Part shown: piece by piece, positions 1 through 9,396 of the stretch
How positions within the stretch are numbered: position 1 is the first letter of the stretch
Layout: every line of letters starts with the position of its first letter
Source of the DNA: an uncultured Clostridia bacterium
GTDB taxonomy: Bacteria; Bacillota; Clostridia; Oscillospirales; Acutalibacteraceae
DNA length: 64,000 nt
Reading direction: 5' to 3'
Assembly (NCBI GenBank): GCA_947623205.1
Contig: CANQGM010000001.1
Coordinates: 1-64,000, forward strand
Made by a program: the position numbers and the translations under genes
Notes under the pieces: generated by a model
The model's database searches: none
The model's input: only the letters and a program-made list of their open reading frames with translations
What the model was told of the DNA's origin: nothing

Positions 1-1526
1 GAATCAACTGCATTTGCCTGGTCATATAATTTTTGCAATTCATCTGTATTTAAATCAAGGTAACGGAATTTGTAACCGTTTTGTTTAGCATATGTTTCAG
101 CGGTACTGTTTTCGTAACCTGTAATAGTAAGTCTGTTGCTTTCAAAAACATTAATACCAAACTCTACATCTTTTGAATTTACTGTAACCATAAGCAGGTT
201 TTGTCTTCCTGCAAATGCTTTGCCGCCGATTGATTTTAAGGAAGCGGGCAAGGAAATTTCACTTATCTTATCAGTACCGTCTTGACCTCCATAGACAGCA
301 AAAGCCGATTCTTCAATTGTTTCAAGCTGAGAATTTTCACCAAAAGTTATTTTTTTAGTAAGATAACACGCAAACGCATTCTTTTTAATAATCGTTACAG
401 AGTCAGGTATTATAATATTCGCATAATTTACAACTTTAAAAGCATTGCTGCCGATGGAAGTAACAGGCAGGTTTTTTATTTCTGACGGAATTTTAAGTTC
501 AGTGCCTGCTGCCTCTTTAACTCCTATGATTTCAATTTCTTTATCCTCATTAATTGTCTGCCAAATAAATCCGTCATCAGTAGTATTATCTGCGACTAAA
601 TTGCTAATAGCTTCATTTATTGCTTTTATGCTGTTTTGAATATCAAAAGCACTTGGGCTGTCTTGTTTTAATATGTCTTCAGCATTTTTTATAGCTTCCG
701 CAAGCGGTTTATAAGAATCTGCTGTGTACATAATTTCACTTTTAGATTTTGCGTCGGATACAGCTTTTTCAAGCTGAGACTTATCAATTTTAAGCTCGTC
801 AATATTTGTAAATTGGTTTTCAGTCGCCCAATCATATGCAACACTGCCCTTGTAGGCATGAATTGTGATATTTTTATTATAATCAGGAACATTTTTAAAG
901 ATATTCGGAGTACCTTTAGTCGTGTCAGAAGTTTTACTGCAAAATGTATTATTCATTCCATAAAAATAAATATCCTTCAAACCGGTGCAACCAGAAAATG
1001 TAATAACAGGTATATCTAAATTACCCAGAAAACTTACTTTTTCTATTGAAGAACAGTTAAGAAATGCAGAAGACAAGGTTGTAACAGATTCAGGAACAGT
1101 TATCTCCTTAACGGCAGTACCTCTAAATGCGTAATATATTGTTTTAAGACCTTCGTTAAGAGTTACAGTCTTTAAATTTGAACAGTTGTCAAATCCCTTA
1201 GCGGTCAGAGTGGTGATTGAGCCGGGAATTTCAACAGAAGTTATATTTGTATTTCCCGAAAATACAGTTGCCGTAAAAGCTGTAACGGGATAGGTAGAAC
1301 CCTCACATTCAACTTCACCGGGAATAACTATTTCTGTGGCAGAACCGCTATATGCAGTTATTTTAAATCTATTACCTGCCGATACTTCCGTAAAAGTAAA
1401 TCCATCCTTTTCAACGGTACGTTCTGCCGCAGTTGCCGACAATGGCAAAATGCTGAAAAGACTGATCAGCAGCGCAAAAGCTAATGTAAGGCTGATCAGC
1501 TTTTTGCTTTGTGAATACTTTTTCAT
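1..1526 (-). CDS. secreted LRR_5 (BspA-like) protein with FIVAR-like module, C-terminus cut by window edge
   Basis: About 508 codons are visible; the 3' end lies beyond position 1. The start ATG at 1526 follows an AAAGGATG ribosome site. A signal peptide is clear: MKKYSQSKK, a hydrophobic core, then a cut near ATAAE (residues ~32-34). Residues ~40-190 are BspA-type LRR_5 repeats (ITSVEIPGSITTL, KEITVPESVTTL). A helical FIVAR-like segment follows (~residues 215-290, IDKSQLEKAVSDAKSK...), then a second LRR_5 block ending in the typical cap TAETYAKQNGYKFRYLD. In this family the LRR region is extracellular and usually an adhesin or protein-interaction scaffold; no enzyme motif is visible. A dockerin may follow, as in the other secreted proteins of this window, but that part is outside it. 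Confidence 0.85.
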   Translation of the reverse strand, partial: MKKYSQSKKLISLTLAFALLISLFSILPLSATAAERTVEKDGFTFTEVSAGNRFKITAYSGSATEIVIPGEVECEGSTYPVTAFTATVFSGNTNITSVEIPGSITTLTAKGFDNCSNLKTVTLNEGLKTIYYAFRGTAVKEITVPESVTTLSSAFLNCSSIEKVSFLGNLDIPVITFSGCTGLKDIYFYGMNNTFCSKTSDTTKGTPNIFKNVPDYNKNITIHAYKGSVAYDWATENQFTNIDELKIDKSQLEKAVSDAKSKSEIMYTADSYKPLAEAIKNAEDILKQDSPSAFDIQNSIKAINEAISNLVADNTTDDGFIWQTINEDKEIEIIGVKEAAGTELKIPSEIKNLPVTSIGSNAFKVVNYANIIIPDSVTIIKKNAFACYLTKKITFGENSQLETIEESAFAVYGGQDGTDKISEISLPASLKSIGGKAFAGRQNLLMVTVNSKDVEFGINVFESNRLTITGYENSTAETYAKQNGYKFRYLDLNTDELQKLYDQANAVD

Positions 1527-1870
1527 TTTTTACATCCTTTCGTTTTAAAAATAATTTCTTTTTTTAGAACAGTTACGTCTGTTCCGCACGTTAAAAATAT
1601 TCCTCTGATAATTCTCCTCCTTTATAATTAAAAAATTTATTAGTATTTATAAAATATATGCCTGCCAAACAAAACAAAATTTTGCTTCAGCACACAATAT
1701 ATATGCTTGTTTTATAAAGCATTTAATTTACATACAAAATAATTGCTTTATACAACTTTTTCTTGGTTTTTCACCACAAATAGACTCTTTGCTATAAAAA
1801 ACACGCTATAAAACTGTTTTTGGTTGCATAAAAAATTTAAAAAATTTTTATTTTTTTTTAAAAATTAAAA

Positions 1871-1891
1871 AAGCCTTCACAAGGAAGGCTT
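1871..1891 (-). terminator. rho-independent terminator reading minus
   Basis: The 8-bp stem AAGCCTTC/GAAGGCTT has a 5-base loop and is followed on the minus strand by TTTTAATTTTT. It lies between the double terminator at 2058-2125 and the LRR gene, so it would stop any read-through or an unrecognised short transcript. Confidence 0.7.
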
Positions 1892-2057
1892 CTGCTTGTT
1901 AAAGAACATTATAATTCGTTTGTATTATGAGGCTCTTTAATTACTTGTTTAATTAAATATTTAAATATCGGAAAGTAAGATTAAAATATTAAAGCTATTG
2001 TATATATATATATATATTTCATATTCTCAAGCTAAAGGTAACAATATATATGCAAAA

Positions 2058-2125
2058 AAAAGCCCGGCCTTCGCCGGACTTTTTAAACAAGCAAAAGCGC
2101 TGCCAAGTGCTTGGCAACGCTTTTT
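2058..2125 (-). terminator. tandem terminators downstream of the 2158-3279 gene
   Basis: Hairpin 1 (2058-2084) pairs AGCCCGGC with GCCGGACT around TTC and has A/T runs on both sides. Hairpin 2 (2094-2125) pairs GCGcTGCCAA with TTGGCAaCGC, also flanked by A and T runs. Both can act in either direction. Confidence 0.85.
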
Positions 2126-2157
2126 AAAGTAAGAGTATATTTAATGAGATATTTAGA

Positions 2158-3279
2158 TTAATATTCTCTCTTTTTTCTTGCAAGGAACATCAAACCTGCT
2201 GCAGCAACCATAAGACCGCCGAATACAAAGAAAATTGTTGTTTCCTGGCCTGAATTTACTGAGTTTGAGCCTGATGAAGATGTGCTGCTTGAGCTTGAGC
2301 CCGATGAAGAACCGCTGCTTGAAGCAGAGCTTGTGCTTCCGCCTGTATTTGAAATGGTGGCAGCTGATTGACCGTTTTTACCTGACTGAGTGCCTTGATC
2401 CTTAGCTTTTTCAATATCCTTTTGATCAACTTTTTCGCCGCCCTTAGTCGGGTCTGTGCACTTACTAACGGCAGTTGTAATTGCTTTTAACTCTTTATCA
2501 ACGTCAGCCTGTTTTTTGCTTCCGCTCTTAACAGCGGCAGCCTCTTTGTTTGCAGCAGCTTCCATAACGGCTGAAGGACTTACTTTGAGTGTATTGATTA
2601 TATTCTGCAAACTGTCAAGTTTTGCCTGGTCATTGTAGTAAGAAATGAGGTAGTCAGCTACCAAAGTAACATCTGTTGTACCCTCAGCAAGAGCATTACC
2701 AACTATTTGACCTGATGAAGTAATAATTTTCTGCGGACCGCAGTCTTTATTATTCTTCCAAACAGCTATATAACATTTCTTTTGTGAGTCCTGAGGGTTC
2801 TCAACCTGTTCAGACGATTCACAATAAAGAGTATCACCAAAACATTTACCGCTCATAATTGCGTTGTATGTCTGCGCACCTGTATCAGCAGCAAAAATAA
2901 CACAGTATGACTTTGTATCATCTATGTCCATTTTATAGCCTCTTTTAATTGCTGTTTCAATATCATATGTTGCAATACCTGATTCTTTATCATATGTGCA
3001 TTTTTCAGCTTTTGTAGACCATGCCGGCCAATCGCCTGTGCCGTCTGCACGCCATACATGGCAGAAAATTGATTTTGCGGTATTCCAACCTGCGCTTTTT
3101 ACGTCAAAGTAAAGCACTTTACCTGAACCAACTGCTGTTGAATTTTCCGCTCCGACTTCAGAAGCCTGGTCAGCCGCAACTGCTACATCTTCGTTAGTCT
3201 CTGCAGCGCTTGTTGTAAAAGCTGCCGTGCTTACCAATAATGCAGCTGTAAGAACAAGACTTGCTATTTTCTTGAACAT
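2158..3279 (-). CDS. secreted protein with C-terminal wall/membrane anchor
   Basis: 373 aa. There is a signal peptide (MFKKIASLVLTAALLVS, cut near SAAE ~residue 26) and an N-terminal domain (residues ~55-200) beginning VLYFDVKSAGWNTAK. That domain resembles beta-sandwich modules with W-rich strands found in surface proteins of ruminococci; I cannot name it further. A lysine/alanine-rich helical part, a Ser/Gly-rich linker (~310-340), and a sorting-like end follow: VNSGQ, hydrophobic segment, RKKREY. The end matches in layout the 242-aa protein at 21237, which has IPTGQ and also exactly 28 residues after GQ. It is therefore probably sortase-processed or simply membrane-anchored. The start has an AGGAGGAG site. 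It is monocistronic between its own promoter and tandem terminators. Confidence 0.85.
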   Translation of the reverse strand: MFKKIASLVLTAALLVSTAAFTTSAAETNEDVAVAADQASEVGAENSTAVGSGKVLYFDVKSAGWNTAKSIFCHVWRADGTGDWPAWSTKAEKCTYDKESGIATYDIETAIKRGYKMDIDDTKSYCVIFAADTGAQTYNAIMSGKCFGDTLYCESSEQVENPQDSQKKCYIAVWKNNKDCGPQKIITSSGQIVGNALAEGTTDVTLVADYLISYYNDQAKLDSLQNIINTLKVSPSAVMEAAANKEAAAVKSGSKKQADVDKELKAITTAVSKCTDPTKGGEKVDQKDIEKAKDQGTQSGKNGQSAATISNTGGSTSSASSSGSSSGSSSSSTSSSGSNSVNSGQETTIFFVFGGLMVAAAGLMFLARKKREY

Positions 3280-3348
3280 TTTAATCTCCTCCTAAAGTAA
3301 TTCGTGTTCATCCGAGACAAATATATTAATCTATATCTCAGTGTACTA

Positions 3349-3377
3349 ATTATATAATAAAAATCAAAAAACTTCAA
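3349..3377 (-). promoter_or_regulatory. sigma-A promoter of the 2158-3279 gene
   Basis: On the minus strand, -35 TTGAAG (3372-3377), 17-base spacer, -10 TATAAT (3349-3354). The predicted leader is about 60 bases. Confidence 0.75.
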
Positions 3378-3486
3378 TACTTTTAATAAATTTATTATAT
3401 TGTTTATTGCACAAGATTTTTAACGAATGTTTGTTAAATGTTCACAATTATTATTGATTTTGTGATTCAATAAGAATTTTTATAAT

Positions 3487-6120
3487 TTATTTTTTTATCA
3501 TAGCATATACTGTTTCTTTAACGGTTTTAAGCGCAAAATCAATTTTGCCGGACTCTTTTGCACCAGCCATTGCCATGTCGGGTTTTCCGCCGCCGTTGCC
3601 GCCGGCAGCCTGTGCAACGGCTTTTACAATTTTGCCCGCATTTGCACCAAGCTCACGGGCATTTTTACCGCACGAAGCGGCAAAAGTAACTTTTCCGTTA
3701 TTCGCACTTGCAACAACCGTTACACTCTCGGGCACGGTATCTCTTGCAAATTCACACATCGTGCGCAGAACATCGGCATTTGCTTTTTCAATAATACCCG
3801 TAACAACTTTTACGCCGTTTTCAAGTTTTGAATCCGCAAACAATTTTGCAGCCTGAGCTACTGCAAGTTTAGAATTTAAGCTGCTTATTTCTTTTTGCTG
3901 TTCATGAATAAGCTCTTCAGCCTTTCGCGCGCTGTCTAAGACTGCTTTTGGATTTGTAACTTTAAGAGCATCGCATACGCCAAGCAAAACGTCGTTCATA
4001 TTATTGATATAATTTAGAACTCCAAATCCCGTAATAGCCTCAATTCTTCTGACTCCCGAGGCAACCGAGCCCTCCTGGCGGATTTTGAACAGTCCGAGAT
4101 TAGACGTGTTTGTTACATGTGTTCCGCCGCAGAACTCAACTGAAAAATCACCGGCACTTACAACGCGGACAACATCGCCGTATTTTTCTCCGAATAACGC
4201 CATTGCACCCAGTTTTTTAGCCTCTTCAATCGGCATTTCACGCGTCTGCACTGAAACTGCCTCAAGAATTTTTTTATTTACAAGCTGTTCAACTTTAATA
4301 AGCTCCTGTTCCGTCATTGCCTCAAAGTGGGTAAAGTCAAAGCGAAAATATGAGTCTGTAACAAGCTGACCTGCCTGCTGAACGTGACTGCCCAAAACCT
4401 CTCTGAGCGCCGCCTGAAGCAAATGAGCCGCTGTGTGGTTGCGTGTAATATCGGCGCGGCGCTTTTCATCGACCTTTGACAAAACTTCTGCTCCAACGCT
4501 GACGCTTCCGCTTTTAACCGTGCAGGCGTGCAGAAATATGCCGGAAGCATCTTTTGTTGTATCGTCAACATCGGCAATAAAACTTTCACATTCAATAGAG
4601 CCTGTGTCGCCTGTCTGTCCGCCGCTTTCTGCATAAAACGGGGTTTTGTCAAGCACGATAACCGCACTTTCTCCCTCTTCTATGCGGTCGATTCTAAATC
4701 CGTCTTTTACAATTGCAAGAACCTTGCTGCCGCACGTTAAGTCTGTGTAGCCTAAAAACTCTGTTTTTGCAATGTCCGAAAGATCCGTAGACTCTGAGAT
4801 CCATGCGTCTGCTCCCGCATTTTTGCGTGCGTCGCGCGAACGCTTTTTCTGTTCTTTTAAAAGCTCATAAAAACGGTCAACATCAACCTTGATTCCCTGT
4901 TCAGAGAGAATTTCCCTTGTGAGGTCAATTGGGAAACCGTAGGTGTCATTGAGCCTGAACGCATCTTCGCCGCTGAGGATATTTATTTTTCCGTCATCAA
5001 TAATATTTTGAAGCATTTTAAAGCCCTGGTCAATCGTTTTTGCAAAGCTCTCTTCTTCAACCTTTATGACCTTTGTTATAAACTCCCGTTTTTCGCCAAG
5101 CTCGGGATATGCTGTTTCGTTTTCATTAATTACCGTGTCACACACCTTGTAGAGAAACGGCTCGTTATATCCCAAAAGTCTGCCGTGACGTGCCGCGCGT
5201 CTTAAAAGCCTGCGGAGAACATAGCCTTTTCCTTCGTTTGACGGCATTACGCCGTCGCCGATCATAAATGTTGTGCTGCGTATATGGTCTGTAATTACAC
5301 GGAGAGAAATATCTTTTTTGTTATCTTCGCCATATTTGACCCCGGTGATTTGTGAAATATGCTTCATAATATTTTGAATTGTATCAACAAGGAACAGGTT
5401 GTCAACTCCCTGCATTACGCAGGCAAGGCGTTCAAGACCCATTCCCGTGTCTATGTTAGGATGGTCAAGAGGAGTATAGTTACCCTTGCCGTCGCTTTCA
5501 AACTGTGTGAATACAAGGTTCCATACTTCTACATAACGGTCGCACTCACAACCAACGTGACAATCCGGTCTGCCGCAGCCTTTTTCGGGTCCGCGGTCAA
5601 AATATATCTCTGAGCAGGGACCGCAGGGGCCGGAGCCATGCTCCCAAAAATTATCTTCTTTGCCAAGGCGTACCATATGCGTGGGAGCAACGCCTACTTC
5701 TTCGGTCCATATTTTGTATGCCTCGTCATCATCCTGATAAATTGAAACATAAAGCTTATCTTCAGGCATTTTCAGCACTTTGGTAAAAAATTCCCATGCC
5801 CATGCCGTTGCCTCGCGTTTAAAATAATCTCCGAACGAAAAGTTGCCCAGCATTTCAAAAAACGTGCCGTGACGAGCGGTAATGCCCACACGCTCAATGT
5901 CGGGTGTGCGTATGCACTTTTGGCAGGTTGTCACACGTTTGCGCGGAGGGGTGATCTCGCCGGTAAAATATTTTTTCATAGGCGCCATTCCGCTGTTTAT
6001 AAGCAACAGACTGTTGTCGTCTTTTGGAACAAGCGAAAAACTTTGAAGTCTTAAACAGCCTTTCGATTCAAAAAATGAAAGAAATTTTTCTCTTAATTCG
6101 TTTAGTCCTGTCCACTCCAT
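3487..6120 (-). CDS. alaS: alanyl-tRNA synthetase
   Basis: 877 aa, the usual full length. It charges tRNA-Ala with alanine in the cytosol. The class II catalytic domain opens with LNELREKFLSFFESKGC and contains NSGMAPMKKYF and GCGRPDCHVGCECD. The editing domain carries both zinc/catalytic motifs, HTAAHLL (~residue 560) and CGGTH (~665). The C-Ala domain ends with the Gly-rich AAGGNGGGKPDMAMAGAK. The start ATG has a GAGGAG site. It is transcribed from its own consensus promoter just upstream, with only about 50 bases of leader, so no T-box is present. It follows the thyX-to-U32 operon in the same direction; an alaS-mltG-U32 neighbourhood is common in Firmicutes. Confidence 0.98.
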   Translation of the reverse strand: MEWTGLNELREKFLSFFESKGCLRLQSFSLVPKDDNSLLLINSGMAPMKKYFTGEITPPRKRVTTCQKCIRTPDIERVGITARHGTFFEMLGNFSFGDYFKREATAWAWEFFTKVLKMPEDKLYVSIYQDDDEAYKIWTEEVGVAPTHMVRLGKEDNFWEHGSGPCGPCSEIYFDRGPEKGCGRPDCHVGCECDRYVEVWNLVFTQFESDGKGNYTPLDHPNIDTGMGLERLACVMQGVDNLFLVDTIQNIMKHISQITGVKYGEDNKKDISLRVITDHIRSTTFMIGDGVMPSNEGKGYVLRRLLRRAARHGRLLGYNEPFLYKVCDTVINENETAYPELGEKREFITKVIKVEEESFAKTIDQGFKMLQNIIDDGKINILSGEDAFRLNDTYGFPIDLTREILSEQGIKVDVDRFYELLKEQKKRSRDARKNAGADAWISESTDLSDIAKTEFLGYTDLTCGSKVLAIVKDGFRIDRIEEGESAVIVLDKTPFYAESGGQTGDTGSIECESFIADVDDTTKDASGIFLHACTVKSGSVSVGAEVLSKVDEKRRADITRNHTAAHLLQAALREVLGSHVQQAGQLVTDSYFRFDFTHFEAMTEQELIKVEQLVNKKILEAVSVQTREMPIEEAKKLGAMALFGEKYGDVVRVVSAGDFSVEFCGGTHVTNTSNLGLFKIRQEGSVASGVRRIEAITGFGVLNYINNMNDVLLGVCDALKVTNPKAVLDSARKAEELIHEQQKEISSLNSKLAVAQAAKLFADSKLENGVKVVTGIIEKANADVLRTMCEFARDTVPESVTVVASANNGKVTFAASCGKNARELGANAGKIVKAVAQAAGGNGGGKPDMAMAGAKESGKIDFALKTVKETVYAMIKK

Positions 6121-6173
6121 TTTAAACTCTCCTCTTTAATTAGGCAGCTGATACCGAATATTAAAACTGCTAA

Positions 6174-6202
6174 ATTATAAAACTGTTTTTTATGCTTGTC
6201 AA
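6174..6202 (-). promoter_or_regulatory. consensus sigma-A promoter of alaS
   Basis: On the minus strand, TTGACA (6197-6202), exactly 17 bases, TATAAT (6174-6179). The -35 sits inside a weak nested inverted repeat (AATAGG...CCTATT within ATGCTT...AAGCAT, about 6193-6226) that may also serve as the end of the upstream operon. Confidence 0.9.
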
Positions 6203-6226
6203 TAGGTTTGACGCCTATTTTAAGCA

Positions 6227-7447
6227 TTAATCGCGCTTTTTGCGAATTACGGAGCCTGCCGGCACCGCAAAATCAGACTTCATTGTAAGGCGCTGGGTAG
6301 GATGCGGAGCGCTCTCAACAAAAATTCCGTCCTCATTCATAAGTGAAATACATTTAATTTTAAACGGAACGCCTCCCGGCGGAAGAACATCAAGCGTATC
6401 GCCCGCAAAAAACTTGTTGCGCTGTGAAATTAGCGACGTGGTGCGGTCTATTGACTTTTCACACACCGCAACGGCATCGTAATGCCGGATATAACCGCCG
6501 TTGTCCGTAACCTGCCCGGGTTCAGAATTAAAGTAAAATCCTGTATTGTACTCACGATGGCTGATTTTTTCAAGCTCTTCGCGTATCCACGGCTTTAACT
6601 TAAAGTTGCTGCCCTCCGAAACAAAATCATCAACTGCGTGCCGGTAAGCATTTGTCGTAACCGCTGTATAATAAGCCGATTTTGCCCTTCCCTCAATTTT
6701 AAAGCTTGAAATACCTGCCTGAACAAGCTCGGGTATATGTTCTATCATACACAAATCACGGGAATTATAAAGATATGTTCCGTCTGATGTTTCATCTACC
6801 GGGAAATATTGGCCTTCTCTGTTTTCTTCAAAAAGATGATATTTCCAGCGGCAAGGCTGTGCACAGTCGCCGCGGTTTGCGTCCCTGCCCGTCATATAGC
6901 TTGAAATAAGGCACCTGCCCGAAAACGACACGCACATTGCTCCGTGAACAAAACACTCTATCTCAAGCTCTTGTGGAATTTTTGCGCGCATTTCGGCAAT
7001 TTCGTCAAGCGGAATTTCGCGTGCAAGCACCACCCTTGACGCACCCATATTATACAGTGCATTAGCGGCTGCATAGTTTGTAATTCCCGCCTGCGTTGAA
7101 ATGTGGCGCGCAACTTTGGGAGCGTACTTTTTTGCAGCCTCAAAAATTCCCAAATCGGCAATTATAAAAGCGTCGACGCCGCATTCCTGGGCATATGTCA
7201 AAAAGTCAGGCAAAAATGCAAGCTCTTTATTATGCGGAAGAATGTTGCAGGTCACATACACCTTTACGCCTTTTTTATGAGCCAAAGCGCACGCCTGTTT
7301 TAGCTGTTCGTTATCAAAGTTATTCGGCGCAGAGCGCATTCCGAACATTTTGCCCGCCAAATAAACTGCGTCGGCTCCAAAATCAATTGCCGAGTTCAAA
7401 CACTCCGCGTCACCCGCAGGTGACAGAATTTCAGGTTTATTAATCAT
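6227..7447 (-). CDS. U32 family protein, TrhP-like (tRNA U34 hydroxylation)
   Basis: 406 aa from the chosen start, MINKPEILSPAGD. The longer reading frame upstream lies inside mltG and has no ribosome site, whereas ATG 7447 follows GGAG and overlaps the mltG stop by 8 bases (ATGATTAA). The U32 signature is intact: ECFVHGAMCVSFSGRC, then GDCAQPCRWKY, giving the conserved cysteines. These proteins were long called collagenase-like peptidases. In Bacillus subtilis the mltG-linked pair YrrN/YrrO (TrhP1/TrhP2) carries out prephenate-dependent 5-hydroxylation of tRNA uridine 34. Length and context favour the YrrO-like type; only one copy is present here. It is the last gene of the thyX operon. Confidence 0.85.
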   Translation of the reverse strand: MINKPEILSPAGDAECLNSAIDFGADAVYLAGKMFGMRSAPNNFDNEQLKQACALAHKKGVKVYVTCNILPHNKELAFLPDFLTYAQECGVDAFIIADLGIFEAAKKYAPKVARHISTQAGITNYAAANALYNMGASRVVLAREIPLDEIAEMRAKIPQELEIECFVHGAMCVSFSGRCLISSYMTGRDANRGDCAQPCRWKYHLFEENREGQYFPVDETSDGTYLYNSRDLCMIEHIPELVQAGISSFKIEGRAKSAYYTAVTTNAYRHAVDDFVSEGSNFKLKPWIREELEKISHREYNTGFYFNSEPGQVTDNGGYIRHYDAVAVCEKSIDRTTSLISQRNKFFAGDTLDVLPPGGVPFKIKCISLMNEDGIFVESAPHPTQRLTMKSDFAVPAGSVIRKKRD

Positions 7448-8789
7448 TGTTTTCAATGGACTCCAAGTTTGCGTTATGTTCGTTGATTGTTGCCGCATAA
7501 TATGCGTTGCCGTCTTTGTCGTGACAGAAGAAATAATAATTTGTATCTTTTGGATTTAATGCCGCCTTTATTGCCTCCATTCCGGGATTGCAGATAGGGC
7601 CTGCGGGAAGCCCCGGCTTAGAGTAAGTATCATATTTGCTCGTGTAATCGTCGCCTTTGCCGTCGGGCACATCATCAGCTCTTCTGTAAGGATAAAACTT
7701 TGTTGAGTCAAGACCGAGGTTGGAAACGCCCAAATCAGCGTTTGCTGTCAGTCGGTTGTGCAGAATGGAAGAAATATAATACATATCATCGGTATATGCC
7801 GCCTCTGCCTGAATTATTGAAGCGATAGTCATAACCTGATCAACAGAATATCCTCTGTTGTTCTCATCAATCATTTTTCTGACGGTTATAAGATTATCAT
7901 AACCCTCAACATCCTGCTTTTCTCCGAGTTTTGTTTCATAGTTATTCAAAAAACGGTATATTACATCCTCCGGGTTTTCATTTTTATAAAACTCGTATGT
8001 ATCGGGATACAGATACCCCTCAAGCTTAAAGTAACGGTCATCTCCGTTTTTAATTTCTTTAAGAAAACTGAAATCTTCATCAAACCGGTCAGAATTGCAA
8101 AGTTCAAGGAACTTGTCCGTATCGCTCAGGGTGCCTTTTTCTTTCAGCGTATCCGCAATTTCAAGAATATTCTGACCTTCGGTGATCGTTACCGAAATTA
8201 TATCGGTTCGGCTGTTGCTCATCAAATAATTTATTATCGCCTCATAATCCATATTTTTGCGTATTTTGTATGTACCCTGCATGAATCCATCGGTCGATTT
8301 TGTGATAGCCGCAAACATTTTAAAGTATGAGGCTTGGTCAATTACGCCGTTTTTCTCAAGCAAATCGGCAATATCGTCAACTGTGGGATTTTTTGGAATG
8401 TTTATATTTACAGTTGACGGATCGGGGCGGTTGATTGCAAGCATATCGTTCATGCCGGATATTATGAATACAGACAGCATAGCTCCGACAATAACGACCG
8501 AAACGACCCATATTATGCGGAATGTACGGCGGTTGCGCCTGTTTTTGCCTTTCAGCAACTTTTTTTCTTCTTTTTTTCTTTGCTTTAGCACCTGCTTTGA
8601 GTCACGCGCCATACGTTCCTTTACGTCCTGACCGCTGTACGAATTAAGCTCCGGCTGTTCGTCATAGCTGAACTTTTCACCGTTTTCGTCAAAATTGCTT
8701 TCATCAATATTAAGTCTGAACTGTTCAACCTTTTTGCGGCGCTGTTCTTCAATCATTTTTTCGGTTTCATCATAGTTGTCGAGGCTCAT
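7440..8789 (-). CDS. mltG: endolytic murein transglycosylase MltG
   Basis: 449 aa. It cleaves nascent glycan strands at the membrane and so sets glycan length. Residues 1-90 are a charged cytoplasmic tail (longer than in E. coli, usual in Firmicutes). A single transmembrane helix spans ~91-111 (RIIWVVSVVIVGAMLSVF). A LysM-like part and the YceG catalytic domain follow; the catalytic glutamate is in ASIIQAEAAYTDD, and the GLPAGPICNPG motif stands near the end. It lies 4 bases after fthC and overlaps the U32 gene by 8, so it is translationally coupled in the thyX operon. Confidence 0.93.
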   Translation of the reverse strand: MSLDNYDETEKMIEEQRRKKVEQFRLNIDESNFDENGEKFSYDEQPELNSYSGQDVKERMARDSKQVLKQRKKEEKKLLKGKNRRNRRTFRIIWVVSVVIVGAMLSVFIISGMNDMLAINRPDPSTVNINIPKNPTVDDIADLLEKNGVIDQASYFKMFAAITKSTDGFMQGTYKIRKNMDYEAIINYLMSNSRTDIISVTITEGQNILEIADTLKEKGTLSDTDKFLELCNSDRFDEDFSFLKEIKNGDDRYFKLEGYLYPDTYEFYKNENPEDVIYRFLNNYETKLGEKQDVEGYDNLITVRKMIDENNRGYSVDQVMTIASIIQAEAAYTDDMYYISSILHNRLTANADLGVSNLGLDSTKFYPYRRADDVPDGKGDDYTSKYDTYSKPGLPAGPICNPGMEAIKAALNPKDTNYYFFCHDKDGNAYYAATINEHNANLESIENND

Positions 8790-8793
8790 TTTA

Positions 8794-9396
8794 TCATTCC
8801 TTCGCCAAACACATTTTTGTGTAGTTAGTATATTTTTCTGTAATCAGAATGTCAACGGGTATATCAAAATTGCCTGTGGGCAGTTTGTGTTCAACACAGC
8901 GTGAGTAACACAAACCAACCGTTATTCCGCCGAAATTCTGCAAAAATCTGTCGTAATAGCCTTTGCCGAAACCGAGTCTGTATCCGTACAGGTCAAAACA
9001 AAGACCCGGCACGATACACACTCCGTCAGATAAATCGTTTACTTTTTCGCATTTTAGCGGTGACGGCTCCATTATGGAGTACGCGCCTTTTTCAAGCAGG
9101 TCAAGCGATGTTATATAATAGAAATCCATATGACCCGCTTTGTCCGCACACCGGGGTACGGCAAGCCTTTTACCGTCTTTAAGAGCGGTTTCCATTATTT
9201 TTAAAGTATCTACTTCAATTTGAGAAGACACGAACGAAAAAAGCGTATTGCAGTTTTTATATTCATCCAGCTTTAAAAAAGCCTTGGCAAGTGAATTGTC
9301 AAGTTTGTTTTTTATGTCTGAAGGGCACATAAGATGCAGTTTTCTGTGCTTTGCTCTCAAAGCATTTTTCCTGTCGTTTAAATTTTTTACAGGCAT
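8794..9396 (-). CDS. fthC: 5-formyltetrahydrofolate cyclo-ligase
   Basis: 200 aa. It converts 5-formyl-THF plus ATP to 5,10-methenyl-THF, returning stored folate to the one-carbon pool. The phosphate/substrate motif GFGKGYYDRFL is at residues 142-152; the early basic region RKNALRAKHRK and SSQIEVDT also fit the family. Its start overlaps the DJ-1 gene end by 10 bases. In an operon headed by thyX, which consumes methylene-THF, a folate-recycling enzyme makes metabolic sense. Confidence 0.93.
   Translation of the reverse strand: MPVKNLNDRKNALRAKHRKLHLMCPSDIKNKLDNSLAKAFLKLDEYKNCNTLFSFVSSQIEVDTLKIMETALKDGKRLAVPRCADKAGHMDFYYITSLDLLEKGAYSIMEPSPLKCEKVNDLSDGVCIVPGLCFDLYGYRLGFGKGYYDRFLQNFGGITVGLCYSRCVEHKLPTGNFDIPVDILITEKYTNYTKMCLAKE

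Larger units (their letters stand above)
1527..2157. other. 630-base AT-rich intergenic region with three hairpins
   Basis: No coding potential was seen on either strand. It holds an inverted repeat at 1567-1584 in the leader of the LRR gene, a minus-strand terminator at 1871-1891, an 18-base TA run at 2001-2018, and two hairpins at 2058-2125 behind the next gene. No convincing promoter was found for the LRR gene. The stretch 1892-2057, lying between terminators, has no recognisable gene. Confidence 0.6.

Noticed and set aside
2001-2018. TA run as a mobile-element target or promoter
   Set aside because: A simple 18-base dinucleotide run with no flanking duplication or -35 box.
5359-5613. Plus-strand open frames opposite alaS, rpoB, rpoC and purL
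   Set aside because: They are antisense shadows without ribosome sites, and the opposing genes are unmistakable.
6121-6226. T-box leader before alaS
   Set aside because: The predicted leader is only ~50 bases and has no specifier loop or NTCGGTGG-like bulge.
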